DNA from: Aquimarina sp. BL5
Lineage (GTDB): Bacteria; Bacteroidota; Bacteroidia; Flavobacteriales; Flavobacteriaceae
Direction of reading: 5' to 3'
Length of the DNA: 64,000 nucleotides
Assembly (NCBI RefSeq): GCF_003443675.1
Contig: NZ_CP031963.1
Location: 1,325,501-1,389,500 of the forward strand
Positions 27,633 through 36,981 of the stretch are shown here, one piece after another (position 1 is the first letter of the stretch; the number at the start of each line of letters is the position of its first letter). Below the pieces are notes generated by a model, which was not told the DNA's origin, did no database searches, and saw only the letters and a list, made by a program, of their open reading frames with translations. The position numbers were made by a program, and so were the translations under genes.

Positions 27633-28883
27633 ATGGACGTTCCAATTCAAAAAAAGAAATTTTCAAAATCACGTATCGCAATGTCGATAGGAGGTTTAGC
27701 AATATTAGCATTGATACTCTTTGTATTCATACAGTCCTCTGGGGGTTCTAAATTAAACGTAGAAAAAGAGCGTATTGCCATAAATACCATTAAAAAAGAT
27801 GTGTTTCAGGAAAATATTCCGGTAAATGGAATTGTGCTACCCATCACTACGATTTATCTGGATGCTCTAGAAGGTGGTAGAGTAGAAGAAAAATTTGTAG
27901 AAGATGGTGCTATTATGAAAAAAGGCGAACCAATTTTAAGATTATCGAATACCGATCTGGAATTAAGTCTAATCAATCAAGAAACATCAGTATACAACTT
28001 GTTAACGCAAATGCAAATCTCTCAAAATGCCGCTCGACAAAATACTATTAATAGACGAAATCAATTCACAGATGTAGAAAATAGTCTTATTGAAGCTAAA
28101 CGTCTTTATCAACTAAATAAAAAATTATACGATAAAGGTGCGGTTGGTCGTCAGGAATATCAATCTTCTGAAAATGACTACAATTATCAAAAACAACGTA
28201 TGCAACTGGCTAAACAGGTATTGAGTCAGGATTCTTCTGCTACTAAACAAGAACTGAGTCAAGCTCAAAGTTCATATGCAAGAACACAAAGTGCATTAGA
28301 ATTAATGCGTAAAAAAGTTGGGGACCTTGTTGTTCGTGCTCCCGTAGATGGCCAGTTAACCTCATTAGATGCAGAAATCGGACAATCGAAAAACAAAGGA
28401 GAACGATTAGGGCAAATTGATGTTTTAAGTGGGTTTAAAGTTCGTGTAGATATTGACGAACACTATATTTCCAGAATTTATAATGGACAAAAGGGAACCT
28501 TTACTTTTAATGATAAGACCTATACGTTAATCATCAAAAAAGTATTTACTCAAGTTACTAATGGACGTTTTCAGGTAGATATGCAATTCGAAAGTGATGT
28601 GCCAGAAGGAATTCGTAGAGGACAAAACCTACAAATCCGAGTAGCTTTAAGTGCAGAAAAGCAAGCACTACTTATTCCTAAAGGTGGATTTTTTCAGAAA
28701 ACTGGTGGTAATTGGATTTTTAAGATCAGTGAAGGCGGAAGCAGTGCGTATAAAGTAAACATCCGTTTAGGAAGTCAAAATACCGAGTATTATGAAGTTA
28801 TCGAAGGATTACTTCCTGGTGATCAAGTAGTAACATCTAGTTATGACAGTTTTGGAGATACTGAAGAATTAATATTAAAGTAA
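27633..28883 (+). CDS. Periplasmic adaptor (membrane-fusion protein) of an efflux system
   Basis: The 416-residue protein is a HlyD/MacA-type adaptor. It has one N-terminal membrane helix (about 20-37), a biotinyl-lipoyl half-motif (GGRVEEKFVEDGAIMKKGEP), a long coiled coil (about 125-225) and the second lipoyl half with VVRAPVDGQLTSLDAEIGQ, then beta-barrel domains ending with GLLPGDQVVTSSY. It would join the inner-membrane ABC permeases to the TolC-type protein encoded at the far end of the locus. The coiled coil is the part that usually docks on TolC. It precedes the ATPase gene by 29 bp. Confidence 0.92.
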   Translation: MDVPIQKKKFSKSRIAMSIGGLAILALILFVFIQSSGGSKLNVEKERIAINTIKKDVFQENIPVNGIVLPITTIYLDALEGGRVEEKFVEDGAIMKKGEPILRLSNTDLELSLINQETSVYNLLTQMQISQNAARQNTINRRNQFTDVENSLIEAKRLYQLNKKLYDKGAVGRQEYQSSENDYNYQKQRMQLAKQVLSQDSSATKQELSQAQSSYARTQSALELMRKKVGDLVVRAPVDGQLTSLDAEIGQSKNKGERLGQIDVLSGFKVRVDIDEHYISRIYNGQKGTFTFNDKTYTLIIKKVFTQVTNGRFQVDMQFESDVPEGIRRGQNLQIRVALSAEKQALLIPKGGFFQKTGGNWIFKISEGGSSAYKVNIRLGSQNTEYYEVIEGLLPGDQVVTSSYDSFGDTEELILK

Positions 28884-28912
28884 AAAGAAGTCAATTAAAA
28901 AAAACGAATAAA

Positions 28913-29590
28913 ATGATACAAATTACGGACTTAGAAAAGTTTTACAGAACTGAAGAAGTACAGACCATAGCACTAAACAAACTATCTTTTAATGTAAAAG
29001 AAGGGGAATTTGTTGCCATCATGGGACCATCAGGATGTGGTAAATCAACCCTACTTAATATTCTAGGATTATTAGATGACCCTGATGGAGGAAGTTTCAA
29101 ATTTAATGGTCAAGAAGTAGCTGGATATAATGAGCGTAAACGTTCGGATCTTCGAAAACATAATGTAGGTTTTGTTTTTCAAAGCTTTAACCTGATTGAT
29201 GAACTTACAGTTTTTGAAAATGTAGAACTTCCATTAATCTATACAGGTGTTAAACCAGCAGAACGAAAAAAACGTGTAGAAGAGGTTTTAGAAAAAATGC
29301 AAATCATGCATAGACGTAACCACTTTCCACAGCAATTATCTGGAGGACAACAACAACGTGTAGCAGTAGCTAGAGCTGTAGTTAATAATCCCAAGCTTAT
29401 TCTAGCAGATGAACCAACAGGAAATTTAGATAGTACTAATGGTAACGAAGTGATGGATTTATTAATCGAACTTAACGAAGCAGGAACTACTATCATTATG
29501 GTAACACATAGTGAACACGATGCTAAATACAGCCATCGCATTATCAGAATGCTAGACGGACAAAAAGTTACAGAAAATATATTGACGTAA
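28913..29590 (+). CDS. ABC transporter ATPase (LolD/MacB type), copy 1
   Basis: The 225-residue ATP-binding subunit has Walker A GPSGCGKST, a Q loop in FVFQSFNLIDELTV, the signature LSGGQQQRVAVARAV, Walker B LILADEPTG and the H-loop VTHSEHD. The form matches the LolD/MacB group that energises FtsX-type permeases. It follows the adaptor gene and lies 59 bp before the first of the permease genes. It is the only ATPase in the first half of the locus and so may serve several permeases. Confidence 0.95.
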   Translation: MIQITDLEKFYRTEEVQTIALNKLSFNVKEGEFVAIMGPSGCGKSTLLNILGLLDDPDGGSFKFNGQEVAGYNERKRSDLRKHNVGFVFQSFNLIDELTVFENVELPLIYTGVKPAERKKRVEEVLEKMQIMHRRNHFPQQLSGGQQQRVAVARAVVNNPKLILADEPTGNLDSTNGNEVMDLLIELNEAGTTIIMVTHSEHDAKYSHRIIRMLDGQKVTENILT

Positions 29591-29649
29591 TCGCAAAGGT
29601 CATTCATCAATCAATAATCAATCAAAATCGAATCAGCAAATCAATAATT

Positions 29650-32049
29650 ATGTTTAGGAATTACATCAAAATAGCATTTAGAAACCTTCTTAAAAATAGA
29701 ATCTATTCTTTTATTAATATTTCTGGTCTTGCTCTTGGTATGGCTGTAACTATAATGATAGGATTATGGATCACAGATGAACTTAGTTATAATAATTATT
29801 TTGAAAACAAAGCAACCATTGCACAAGTTTTTCAAAGTCAGACATTTAATGGTAAAATAGGTACAGGACCTGCAATTCCAAGACCTCTGGAGTTCGAATT
29901 ACGAGAAAAATACAATGATAATTTTAAGTATATAATGATGTCTTCCTGGACGCAACCCCGATATTTAAGATATGGTGAAAAAAGCATTTATAGAGAGGGT
30001 AATTTTATGCAAGAACCTGCTCCAGATGTATTAAACCTAAAAATTCTTCAAGGTGAAAAATATGGATTAAAAGAAAAGAATTCAATCATGCTTTCTAAAT
30101 CCACTGCAGAAACACTATTCGCTAAAGAAAACCCGCTTGGTAAGATCATAAAAGTAAATAACACAGATGATTTAATAGTAACCGCTGTTTATGAAGACAT
30201 ACCTGTTAATAACGCTTTCGAAGATACAGAGTATATTATTCCGTGGAAACATTATATCACCACTCAAGAATGGTTAACAAGAGCTGTTGATGCTTGGGGA
30301 AACAATTCGTTTCAGCTTTTTGTACAGATCAATGACAATACTACTATGGATATTGTTACGGCTAAAATAAAAGATGCCAAGAAAAAAGCCAATGAAGAAA
30401 CAGCAGAATTTAATCCTCAGTTGTTTTTATTACCGATGAAAGACTGGCATCTGCGTTCTAATTTCGAAAATGGTGTTCAAACAGGTGGACGTATCGAAAA
30501 TGTATGGTTATTTGGTATTATTGGCTTATTCGTATTACTATTAGCCTGTATTAACTTTGTAAATTTAAGCACTGCTCGTTCAGAAAAACGTGCTACAGAA
30601 GTTGGTATAAGAAAATCTATAGGTTCTAAAAGAGGGCAACTCGTTTTTCAATTTTTAAGCGAATCTTTTCTGGTTGTTGTTTTCTCTTTTGTTGTAGCAC
30701 TTGTTATTGTTTTATTATTCTTAAACGCCTTTAATAATTTAGCTAGTAAAGAAATTGTTTTTCCATGGTTAAGTCTTCAGTTTTGGAGTGTGTCTCTAGT
30801 ATTTATCATTTTAACTTCGTTTCTGGCGGGTAGCTATCCTGCACTGTATTTATCTTCTTTCAATCCTGTTTCGGTTTTAAAGGGAACTTTTAAAGCAGGT
30901 CGTTTTGCAGCAGTTCCCAGAAAAATATTGGTAGTGACACAGTTTACAGTATCTATCGCTCTTATCATAGGTACACTCGTAGTAATGAATCAAATACAAC
31001 ATAGTAAAGACAGGCCTGTAGGATATAATAAAGAAGGATTGATACAAATCCCAGTAATGAGCGATGAATTTATCGGTAAAGCTGATCTTATGCGCAACCA
31101 ATTCATAGCCTCTGGTGCTGCGATAGAAATGGCGACGACTAGTAGTCCTACTACAAATGTTTGGTCAAACAGAAGTGGGTATACATGGGATGGAAAACCA
31201 GAAGGTTTTCAGGAAGATTTAGCGTACACAGAAGTATCTTATGAATTTACTAAAACATTAGATATCGAAATAATTGCCGGTAGAGGTTTTTCCAGAGAAT
31301 TTGCCTCTGATTCTAATGCGGTAATTCTTAATGAAACTGCAGTTAAATATATGGGATTGAAGGATCCAATAGGTAAATACATTAGAGATTCTGACACCGA
31401 AGATCCTAATGATCCACTTAAAATTATCGGAGTAATCAAAGATATGATTGTTCAATCTCCTTATAGTCCTGTAAAACAAGCGATGTATGTATTTGACAAA
31501 AATCAGAATGCAAGTTTTTATAATCTGCGGTTACACCCTGCGAAAAGTGTAAGCAGTAGTTTGGTATTGGTAGAAGAAACTTTTAAAAAGAATTTCCCAA
31601 ACCTTCCATTTGATTATCAATTTGTGGATCAGGAATATGCCAAAAAATTCAGAGCAGAAGAACGTATTGCTAGTTTAGCGAAGGTGTTTACCATGCTAGC
31701 TATTTTTATAAGTCTTTTAGGTTTATTTGGTCTTGCATCTTTTGTAGCAGAACAACGAACTAAAGAAATAGGAGTGCGAAAAATTCTTGGAGCTTCTCTT
31801 GCTAATCTATGGATACTACTTTCTAAAGACTTTATCAAACTAGTAATTATTGCACTATTTATATCAGCGCCAATAGCTTATTATTTTATGAGTCAATGGC
31901 TGCAAAAATTCTCTTATAGAACCGACATCTCCTGGAACATATTTCTAATCGCTGGTTCTGGAGCATTGATCATAACGATTATTACAATTAGCGTGCAGGC
32001 CATCAAATCCGTTACAGCCAATCCTGTAGATTCATTACGAACAGAATAA
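29650..32049 (+). CDS. FtsX/MacB-type ABC permease 1 of 8
   Basis: The 799-residue protein is a double permease: an N-terminal helix, a periplasmic MacB-type domain (about 45-270), a three-helix FtsX unit (about 285-410), a fifth helix (RKILVVTQFTVSIALIIGTLVV), a second periplasmic domain and a second FtsX unit. Both units have the coupling-helix motif E(V/I)GIRKSIG or EIGVRKILGA. It is a close paralogue of permease 3; between 31781 and 31942 the two genes are nearly identical. The second gene follows after 56 bp that include a small palindrome. Transport substrate is unknown; MacB relatives move toxins, peptides or lipids. Confidence 0.92.
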   Translation: MFRNYIKIAFRNLLKNRIYSFINISGLALGMAVTIMIGLWITDELSYNNYFENKATIAQVFQSQTFNGKIGTGPAIPRPLEFELREKYNDNFKYIMMSSWTQPRYLRYGEKSIYREGNFMQEPAPDVLNLKILQGEKYGLKEKNSIMLSKSTAETLFAKENPLGKIIKVNNTDDLIVTAVYEDIPVNNAFEDTEYIIPWKHYITTQEWLTRAVDAWGNNSFQLFVQINDNTTMDIVTAKIKDAKKKANEETAEFNPQLFLLPMKDWHLRSNFENGVQTGGRIENVWLFGIIGLFVLLLACINFVNLSTARSEKRATEVGIRKSIGSKRGQLVFQFLSESFLVVVFSFVVALVIVLLFLNAFNNLASKEIVFPWLSLQFWSVSLVFIILTSFLAGSYPALYLSSFNPVSVLKGTFKAGRFAAVPRKILVVTQFTVSIALIIGTLVVMNQIQHSKDRPVGYNKEGLIQIPVMSDEFIGKADLMRNQFIASGAAIEMATTSSPTTNVWSNRSGYTWDGKPEGFQEDLAYTEVSYEFTKTLDIEIIAGRGFSREFASDSNAVILNETAVKYMGLKDPIGKYIRDSDTEDPNDPLKIIGVIKDMIVQSPYSPVKQAMYVFDKNQNASFYNLRLHPAKSVSSSLVLVEETFKKNFPNLPFDYQFVDQEYAKKFRAEERIASLAKVFTMLAIFISLLGLFGLASFVAEQRTKEIGVRKILGASLANLWILLSKDFIKLVIIALFISAPIAYYFMSQWLQKFSYRTDISWNIFLIAGSGALIITIITISVQAIKSVTANPVDSLRTE

Positions 32050-32062
32050 ACAAATCAACCTG

Positions 32063-32077
32063 TCCGCCTCTGGCGGA
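32063..32077 (+). repeat. Small palindromic intergenic repeat, copy 1
   Basis: TCCGCCTCTGGCGGA has a perfect 6-bp stem and a TCT loop. It sits between permeases 1 and 2 and is followed by ATCAAAAAACGAAC. Short repeats of this CCGCCTCTGGCGG kind occur between genes in many Flavobacteriia. Confidence 0.7.
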
Positions 32078-32105
32078 TCAAAAAACGAACGGTAAAAATA
32101 CAATC

Positions 32106-34490
32106 ATGATAAAGAATTATTTTAAAATATCAATAAGAAATCTACTAAAAAACAAAACCCTTTCCCTTTTAAATCTCATTGGTTTGAGTGTAGGGATTTC
32201 CAGTGTTCTAACATTGTTATTCTCAGTATATGCCTACTACACTGCCGATAATCATATATCTGATAAAGAGAATATTGTTTATATAAAAACTGTTTTAACA
32301 GATGGTAATGATTATTCTCATGTACCGTATCCATTGTTAGATCGTGTATTGAATAGTTCGCCAGACGTAATTGCAGGAACACATTTACACAATTGGAACA
32401 ATATGTGGTTAACATCTGAAGAGAAAGATTTTCAAAATAGAACCGATTTTGCGGACCCAGAATTTTTTGAAGTATTTGACATTCCTTTGAAGTACGGGAA
32501 TAAAACGACAGCTTTAAAAGAAAAATATTCTATTGTACTTACAGATAAAGTAAGTAAACAAATTTTTGGAGATATAAATCCAGTTGGGAAGACCTTAGTT
32601 GGATCAGATACGCTTAACTTAAAAGTTACCGGAGTTTTTGAACCGATTAGTCCCTATTCTGCTTTTCGATTAGGTGTGGTACTTCCTAATACAATACTTA
32701 AAACAAATCCTTCTTTTATAGCACAGAACAATTGGGCGAATAGTTTTTCACCAACTTATTTTAGGTTGAGACCTAATAGTGATCTTACACAACTTAAGAA
32801 TAATGTAACTCAATTAATGTCAGAAAATAGTATCGATGCGAATACGATTGCAAAAATGACGGTAATGCCGTTTGTAGATATGAGAACAGATGCTATTCCC
32901 ATTGTGGATATCATCATCACTAGTTCCATTGCTGCTTCCTTTTTTATTCTATTAATCATATTGGTTAATTTTCTTAACCTCAACACCTCTACTATGTTAG
33001 GACGCACTAAAACAATTGCAGTACGAAAAGTATTAGGAAGTGATAAAAGAGGGCTTATTATCCAATATTGTATAGAAAATGGGATTCTTGTTTTTGTATC
33101 CATCCTTTTATCAGCATTTCTTTTCTTAACTATAAACCTTCCAAGGCTAAATGATACATTTGGTCCTGAATTTGGTAGAATTTCCTTTGATATTTTTAAA
33201 GATTATCCTATAGTTTTAGGAATTATTTTGATTGGGATTTTAGCAACTTTAATGGTTTCTATTTTACCTAGTCTTCGCTTTGTAAAAATCCCTGTTACAT
33301 TAGGTATTAAAGGGAAGGTTCAACAGGTAAAAAGTAACTTCTTATTACGCAACTCATTTATTATTCTTCAGTTTACAATTGCTATTTTATGTATAAGTAT
33401 TGCAATTATACTTAATAAACAGATTGGCTTTATGAAAAATGCTGATTTGGGCTTTGAACGTAATAACGTTTTAGTTGGAAATATAGATTTGGATTATAAA
33501 AAATTGGATATTGCACAATCAAAATTTAATGCACTTTTAAACGAATTAGAATCCAATCCTTATGTAAAGAGTGTTTCTACAAGTCAGGCAATACCATCAG
33601 AGTATTATTTTAACTATACGAACTATTACGATCCGACAAATGATATAGATGTGCGGATACGAAGGTCCTATGCAGACCAGTCTTATTTTAAAACATTAGA
33701 AATTCCAATTGTAGAAGGGCGTAGTTTTAACCAAAATATTGATCAGGCTGACGAATACCCGGTCATTATAAATGAGTCCGCTTTAAAAGCATTTGGCTGG
33801 AAAACGATCAAAGGTAAAACATTGAATTATAAAGGAGGAAATGGGAAAGGACAACCTATTGTAGGTGTTGTAAAAGATTTTCACTATCAAGACTTACAAA
33901 ATGCTGTTGAACCATTGGTTCATATTTACAGAGATCGTAAAACCTTAAAGCAACATAGATTTTTAACAGTCCGAGTACAAGAAGGCCATGAAACTAGTAT
34001 TGAAAACATCATTTCTACTGCTTTTGAGAATATTCCTTCTAGAAAAAGATATATACAGTCTAGATTAACAGATAAAGTCAGCGGTCAATATTTATTAATT
34101 GAAGGAATTCTTAAATCTGTAAATATTACTGCAATTCTTGCCATTTTTATTTCGTGTTTAGGGCTTTTTGGACTCATTTCTTTTTCAGCGAAAAGGAGAG
34201 TGAAAGAAATTGGTGTTCGAAAAGTATTAGGTGCTGGAGTGACTAAAATTGTATTCTTATTATCTAAAGATTATGTCATTTTAGTAGGTATTGCTGCCCT
34301 TATTGCATTCCCTATTGCGTGGTATCTGATGAATTCGTGGCTGGATGGTTTTGCCTATAGTATATCAATTAAGTGGTGGATGTTTGGCTTGGCTGCTTTT
34401 ATAGCTTTATTAATCACCTCATTTACACTAGGATTACGGGCTATTAAATCGGCTGTAGCTAATCCTATAAATTCCTTAAGAACCGAATAA
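32106..34490 (+). CDS. FtsX/MacB-type ABC permease 2 of 8
   Basis: A 794-residue double FtsX permease with the same eight-helix plan. It begins MIKNYFKISIRNLLKNKT and ends ANPINSLRTE. The first coupling helix reads TIAVRKVLGSDKRGL and the second EIGVRKVLGAGVTKI. The periplasmic domains are well diverged from its neighbours 1 and 3, although it lies between those two near-duplicates. This suggests that the array grew by insertion or by several rounds of duplication. Confidence 0.9.
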   Translation: MIKNYFKISIRNLLKNKTLSLLNLIGLSVGISSVLTLLFSVYAYYTADNHISDKENIVYIKTVLTDGNDYSHVPYPLLDRVLNSSPDVIAGTHLHNWNNMWLTSEEKDFQNRTDFADPEFFEVFDIPLKYGNKTTALKEKYSIVLTDKVSKQIFGDINPVGKTLVGSDTLNLKVTGVFEPISPYSAFRLGVVLPNTILKTNPSFIAQNNWANSFSPTYFRLRPNSDLTQLKNNVTQLMSENSIDANTIAKMTVMPFVDMRTDAIPIVDIIITSSIAASFFILLIILVNFLNLNTSTMLGRTKTIAVRKVLGSDKRGLIIQYCIENGILVFVSILLSAFLFLTINLPRLNDTFGPEFGRISFDIFKDYPIVLGIILIGILATLMVSILPSLRFVKIPVTLGIKGKVQQVKSNFLLRNSFIILQFTIAILCISIAIILNKQIGFMKNADLGFERNNVLVGNIDLDYKKLDIAQSKFNALLNELESNPYVKSVSTSQAIPSEYYFNYTNYYDPTNDIDVRIRRSYADQSYFKTLEIPIVEGRSFNQNIDQADEYPVIINESALKAFGWKTIKGKTLNYKGGNGKGQPIVGVVKDFHYQDLQNAVEPLVHIYRDRKTLKQHRFLTVRVQEGHETSIENIISTAFENIPSRKRYIQSRLTDKVSGQYLLIEGILKSVNITAILAIFISCLGLFGLISFSAKRRVKEIGVRKVLGAGVTKIVFLLSKDYVILVGIAALIAFPIAWYLMNSWLDGFAYSISIKWWMFGLAAFIALLITSFTLGLRAIKSAVANPINSLRTE

Positions 34491-34511
34491 ATCATCAATC
34501 AAATCAATCTT

Positions 34512-34526
34512 TTCGCCTCTGGCGGA
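34512..34526 (+). repeat. Small palindromic intergenic repeat, copy 2
   Basis: TTCGCCTCTGGCGGA is the same element as at 32063, with one base changed, again followed by TCAAAAAACGAAC and then the ATG of permease 3. Confidence 0.65.
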
Positions 34527-34543
34527 TCAAAAAACGAACTGTT

Positions 34544-36949
34544 ATGATTAGGAATTATTTTAAAATCGCATTAAGAAACTTATTAAAAAATAAGATCTAT
34601 TCCTTTATAAATGTATCTGGATTGGCAATTGGTATGGCCGCTACTATGCTGATTGGTTTATGGATATATGATGAACTTAACTATAACAATTACTTCGAAA
34701 ACAATACAACCATCGCTCAGGTGTTTCAGCACGAATCTGCTAATAATATTATAGATACGGGTCCTGCCATACCAAGACCATTAGAGTTTGCATTGAGAGA
34801 AGGTTATGCTGATAATTTTAAACATATTATTATGTCTTCTTGGGAACAACCAAGATATATCCGTTTTGGAGAAACTAATATTTACAGACGGGGAAATGCG
34901 ATGCAAGAAGGTGCTCCAGAGATGTTGAATTTAAAAATTATCGAAGGTATAAAAGATGGTCTAAAAGAGAAGAATTCAATAATGTTATCAGAATCTTCTT
35001 CAAAAACACTATTCGGAAGTACTCCTGCTGTTGGCAAAATTGTAAAAGTGAATAATCAAGATGACTTAATTGTTACTGCAGTTTATGAAGATATTCCTGA
35101 TAACAATTCGTTTAACGATGTGGATTACTTAATACCTTGGAAGTATTATATAGCAACACAGTCTTGGTTACAAAGAGCAAAGACAGCTTGGGGAAATAAT
35201 TCATTTCAAATGTTCGTGCAGATCAATGATAATACAACTATGGAAGCTATTACTTCTAAAATCATTGATGTTAAGAAAAATGCTTCTCCTGGAGAAGCAG
35301 AATTTAATCCTCAAATCTTCTTATTTCCAATGAAAAATTGGTATTTGAGAGGTGATTTTGAAAATGGTGTTCAAAGTGGTGGTCGTATTGAAAATGTTTG
35401 GTTATTCGGTATCATCGGTATCTTTATTTTATTATTAGCTTGTATCAATTTTGTTAATTTAAGTACAGCTCGTTCAGAAAAACGGGCTATAGAAGTGGGT
35501 ATAAGAAAGTCTATAGGTTCACAAAGAGGCCAGCTTATATTTCAATTTTTAAGTGAATCATTTTTAGTTGTATTTGTGGCTTTTTTAATAGCTATTGGAA
35601 TTGTATTATTGAGTCTAGATGGGTTTAACAATTTAGCAAGTAAAGTCATTGTTTTTCCGTGGACAAATACACTATTTTGGATTACATCCTTAATATTCAT
35701 TTTTTTAACTGCATTCTTGTCTGGAAGTTATCCCGCATTGTATTTATCATCTTTCAATCCTGTCACCGTCTTAAAAGGGACTTTTAGAGTTGGTCGTTTT
35801 GCAGCACTTCCAAGAAAAGTATTAGTAGTCACTCAGTTTACAGTATCTATTGCACTTATTATAGGTACACTCGTGGTGATGAACCAAATTCAGTATAGCA
35901 AAGAAAGACCAACAGGTTATGACAAAGAAGGTTTGATTCAAATACCAGTCATGAGTAGTGAATTTAGCGGAAAAGCAGATATCATGCGAAATCAATTTAT
36001 AGCTTCTGGAGGAGCTGTAGAAATGGCTACAACAAGCAGTCCTACTACAGATGTTTGGTCCAATAGAGGTGGTTATACCTGGGAAGGTAAACCAGTTGGT
36101 TTTCAAGAAGATTTGGCATATACCGATGTATCCTATGAATTTATCGAAACCTTAGGTGCAAAAATAATTGAAGGAAGAGGTTTTTCTCGAGATTTTCCAA
36201 CGGACTCTTTAGGTGTTCTTCTTAATAAAACTGCAGTTGAGTATATGGGAATTAAAAATCCGATAGGGAAATTGATACGGGACTCTGATGTGGATGATCC
36301 CAATCCAATGCCCCCTCTTAAAATTATTGGTGTTATCGATGATATTATTATGCAATCACCATATAGCCCTGTAAAACAATCTATGTACGCCTTCGATAGA
36401 TTTGGTAACATTTCTTTCTATAACGTAAGACTAAATCCTGAAAACAGTATTAGTGATAATTTAGAAATAGTTGAAAGCGTATTTAAAAACAATTTTCCTA
36501 ATGTACCATTTGACTATCAATTCATAGATCAGGAGTACGCTAAAAAATTCAGAGCAGAAGAACGTATCTCCAGTTTAGCAAAAGTTTTTACCATATTAGC
36601 CATATTCATTAGTCTTTTAGGTTTATTTGGTCTTGCTTCTTTTGTAGCAGAACAACGTACAAAAGAAATAGGTGTACGAAAAATTCTTGGAGCTTCTCTT
36701 GCTAATCTATGGATATTACTTTCTAAAGACTTTATCAAATTAGTAATTATTGCACTATTTATATCAGCACCAATAGCCTATTATTTTATGAGTCAATGGC
36801 TGCAAAAATTCTCTTATAGAACCGACATCTCTTGGAACATATTTTTAATCGCAGGCTCTGGAGCTATTATTATAACTATTATTACGATTAGCATACAGGC
36901 AATAAAATCAGTAACTGCAAATCCTGTAGATTCTTTACGAACAGAATAA
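34544..36949 (+). CDS. FtsX/MacB-type ABC permease 3 of 8
   Basis: An 801-residue double FtsX permease, the nearest paralogue of permease 1 over the whole length: shared stretches include GPAIPRPLEF, VWLFGIIG, ARSEKRA and FDYQF. Coupling helices are EVGIRKSIGSQRGQL and EIGVRKILGASLANL. The DNA at 36681-36842 is nearly identical to 31781-31942, while the flanking DNA differs more, which points to gene conversion. It ends 32 bp before permease 4. Confidence 0.92.
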   Translation: MIRNYFKIALRNLLKNKIYSFINVSGLAIGMAATMLIGLWIYDELNYNNYFENNTTIAQVFQHESANNIIDTGPAIPRPLEFALREGYADNFKHIIMSSWEQPRYIRFGETNIYRRGNAMQEGAPEMLNLKIIEGIKDGLKEKNSIMLSESSSKTLFGSTPAVGKIVKVNNQDDLIVTAVYEDIPDNNSFNDVDYLIPWKYYIATQSWLQRAKTAWGNNSFQMFVQINDNTTMEAITSKIIDVKKNASPGEAEFNPQIFLFPMKNWYLRGDFENGVQSGGRIENVWLFGIIGIFILLLACINFVNLSTARSEKRAIEVGIRKSIGSQRGQLIFQFLSESFLVVFVAFLIAIGIVLLSLDGFNNLASKVIVFPWTNTLFWITSLIFIFLTAFLSGSYPALYLSSFNPVTVLKGTFRVGRFAALPRKVLVVTQFTVSIALIIGTLVVMNQIQYSKERPTGYDKEGLIQIPVMSSEFSGKADIMRNQFIASGGAVEMATTSSPTTDVWSNRGGYTWEGKPVGFQEDLAYTDVSYEFIETLGAKIIEGRGFSRDFPTDSLGVLLNKTAVEYMGIKNPIGKLIRDSDVDDPNPMPPLKIIGVIDDIIMQSPYSPVKQSMYAFDRFGNISFYNVRLNPENSISDNLEIVESVFKNNFPNVPFDYQFIDQEYAKKFRAEERISSLAKVFTILAIFISLLGLFGLASFVAEQRTKEIGVRKILGASLANLWILLSKDFIKLVIIALFISAPIAYYFMSQWLQKFSYRTDISWNIFLIAGSGAIIITIITISIQAIKSVTANPVDSLRTE

Positions 36950-36981
36950 AAAAATCAAAAACGAACAGTAAACTAACAATC

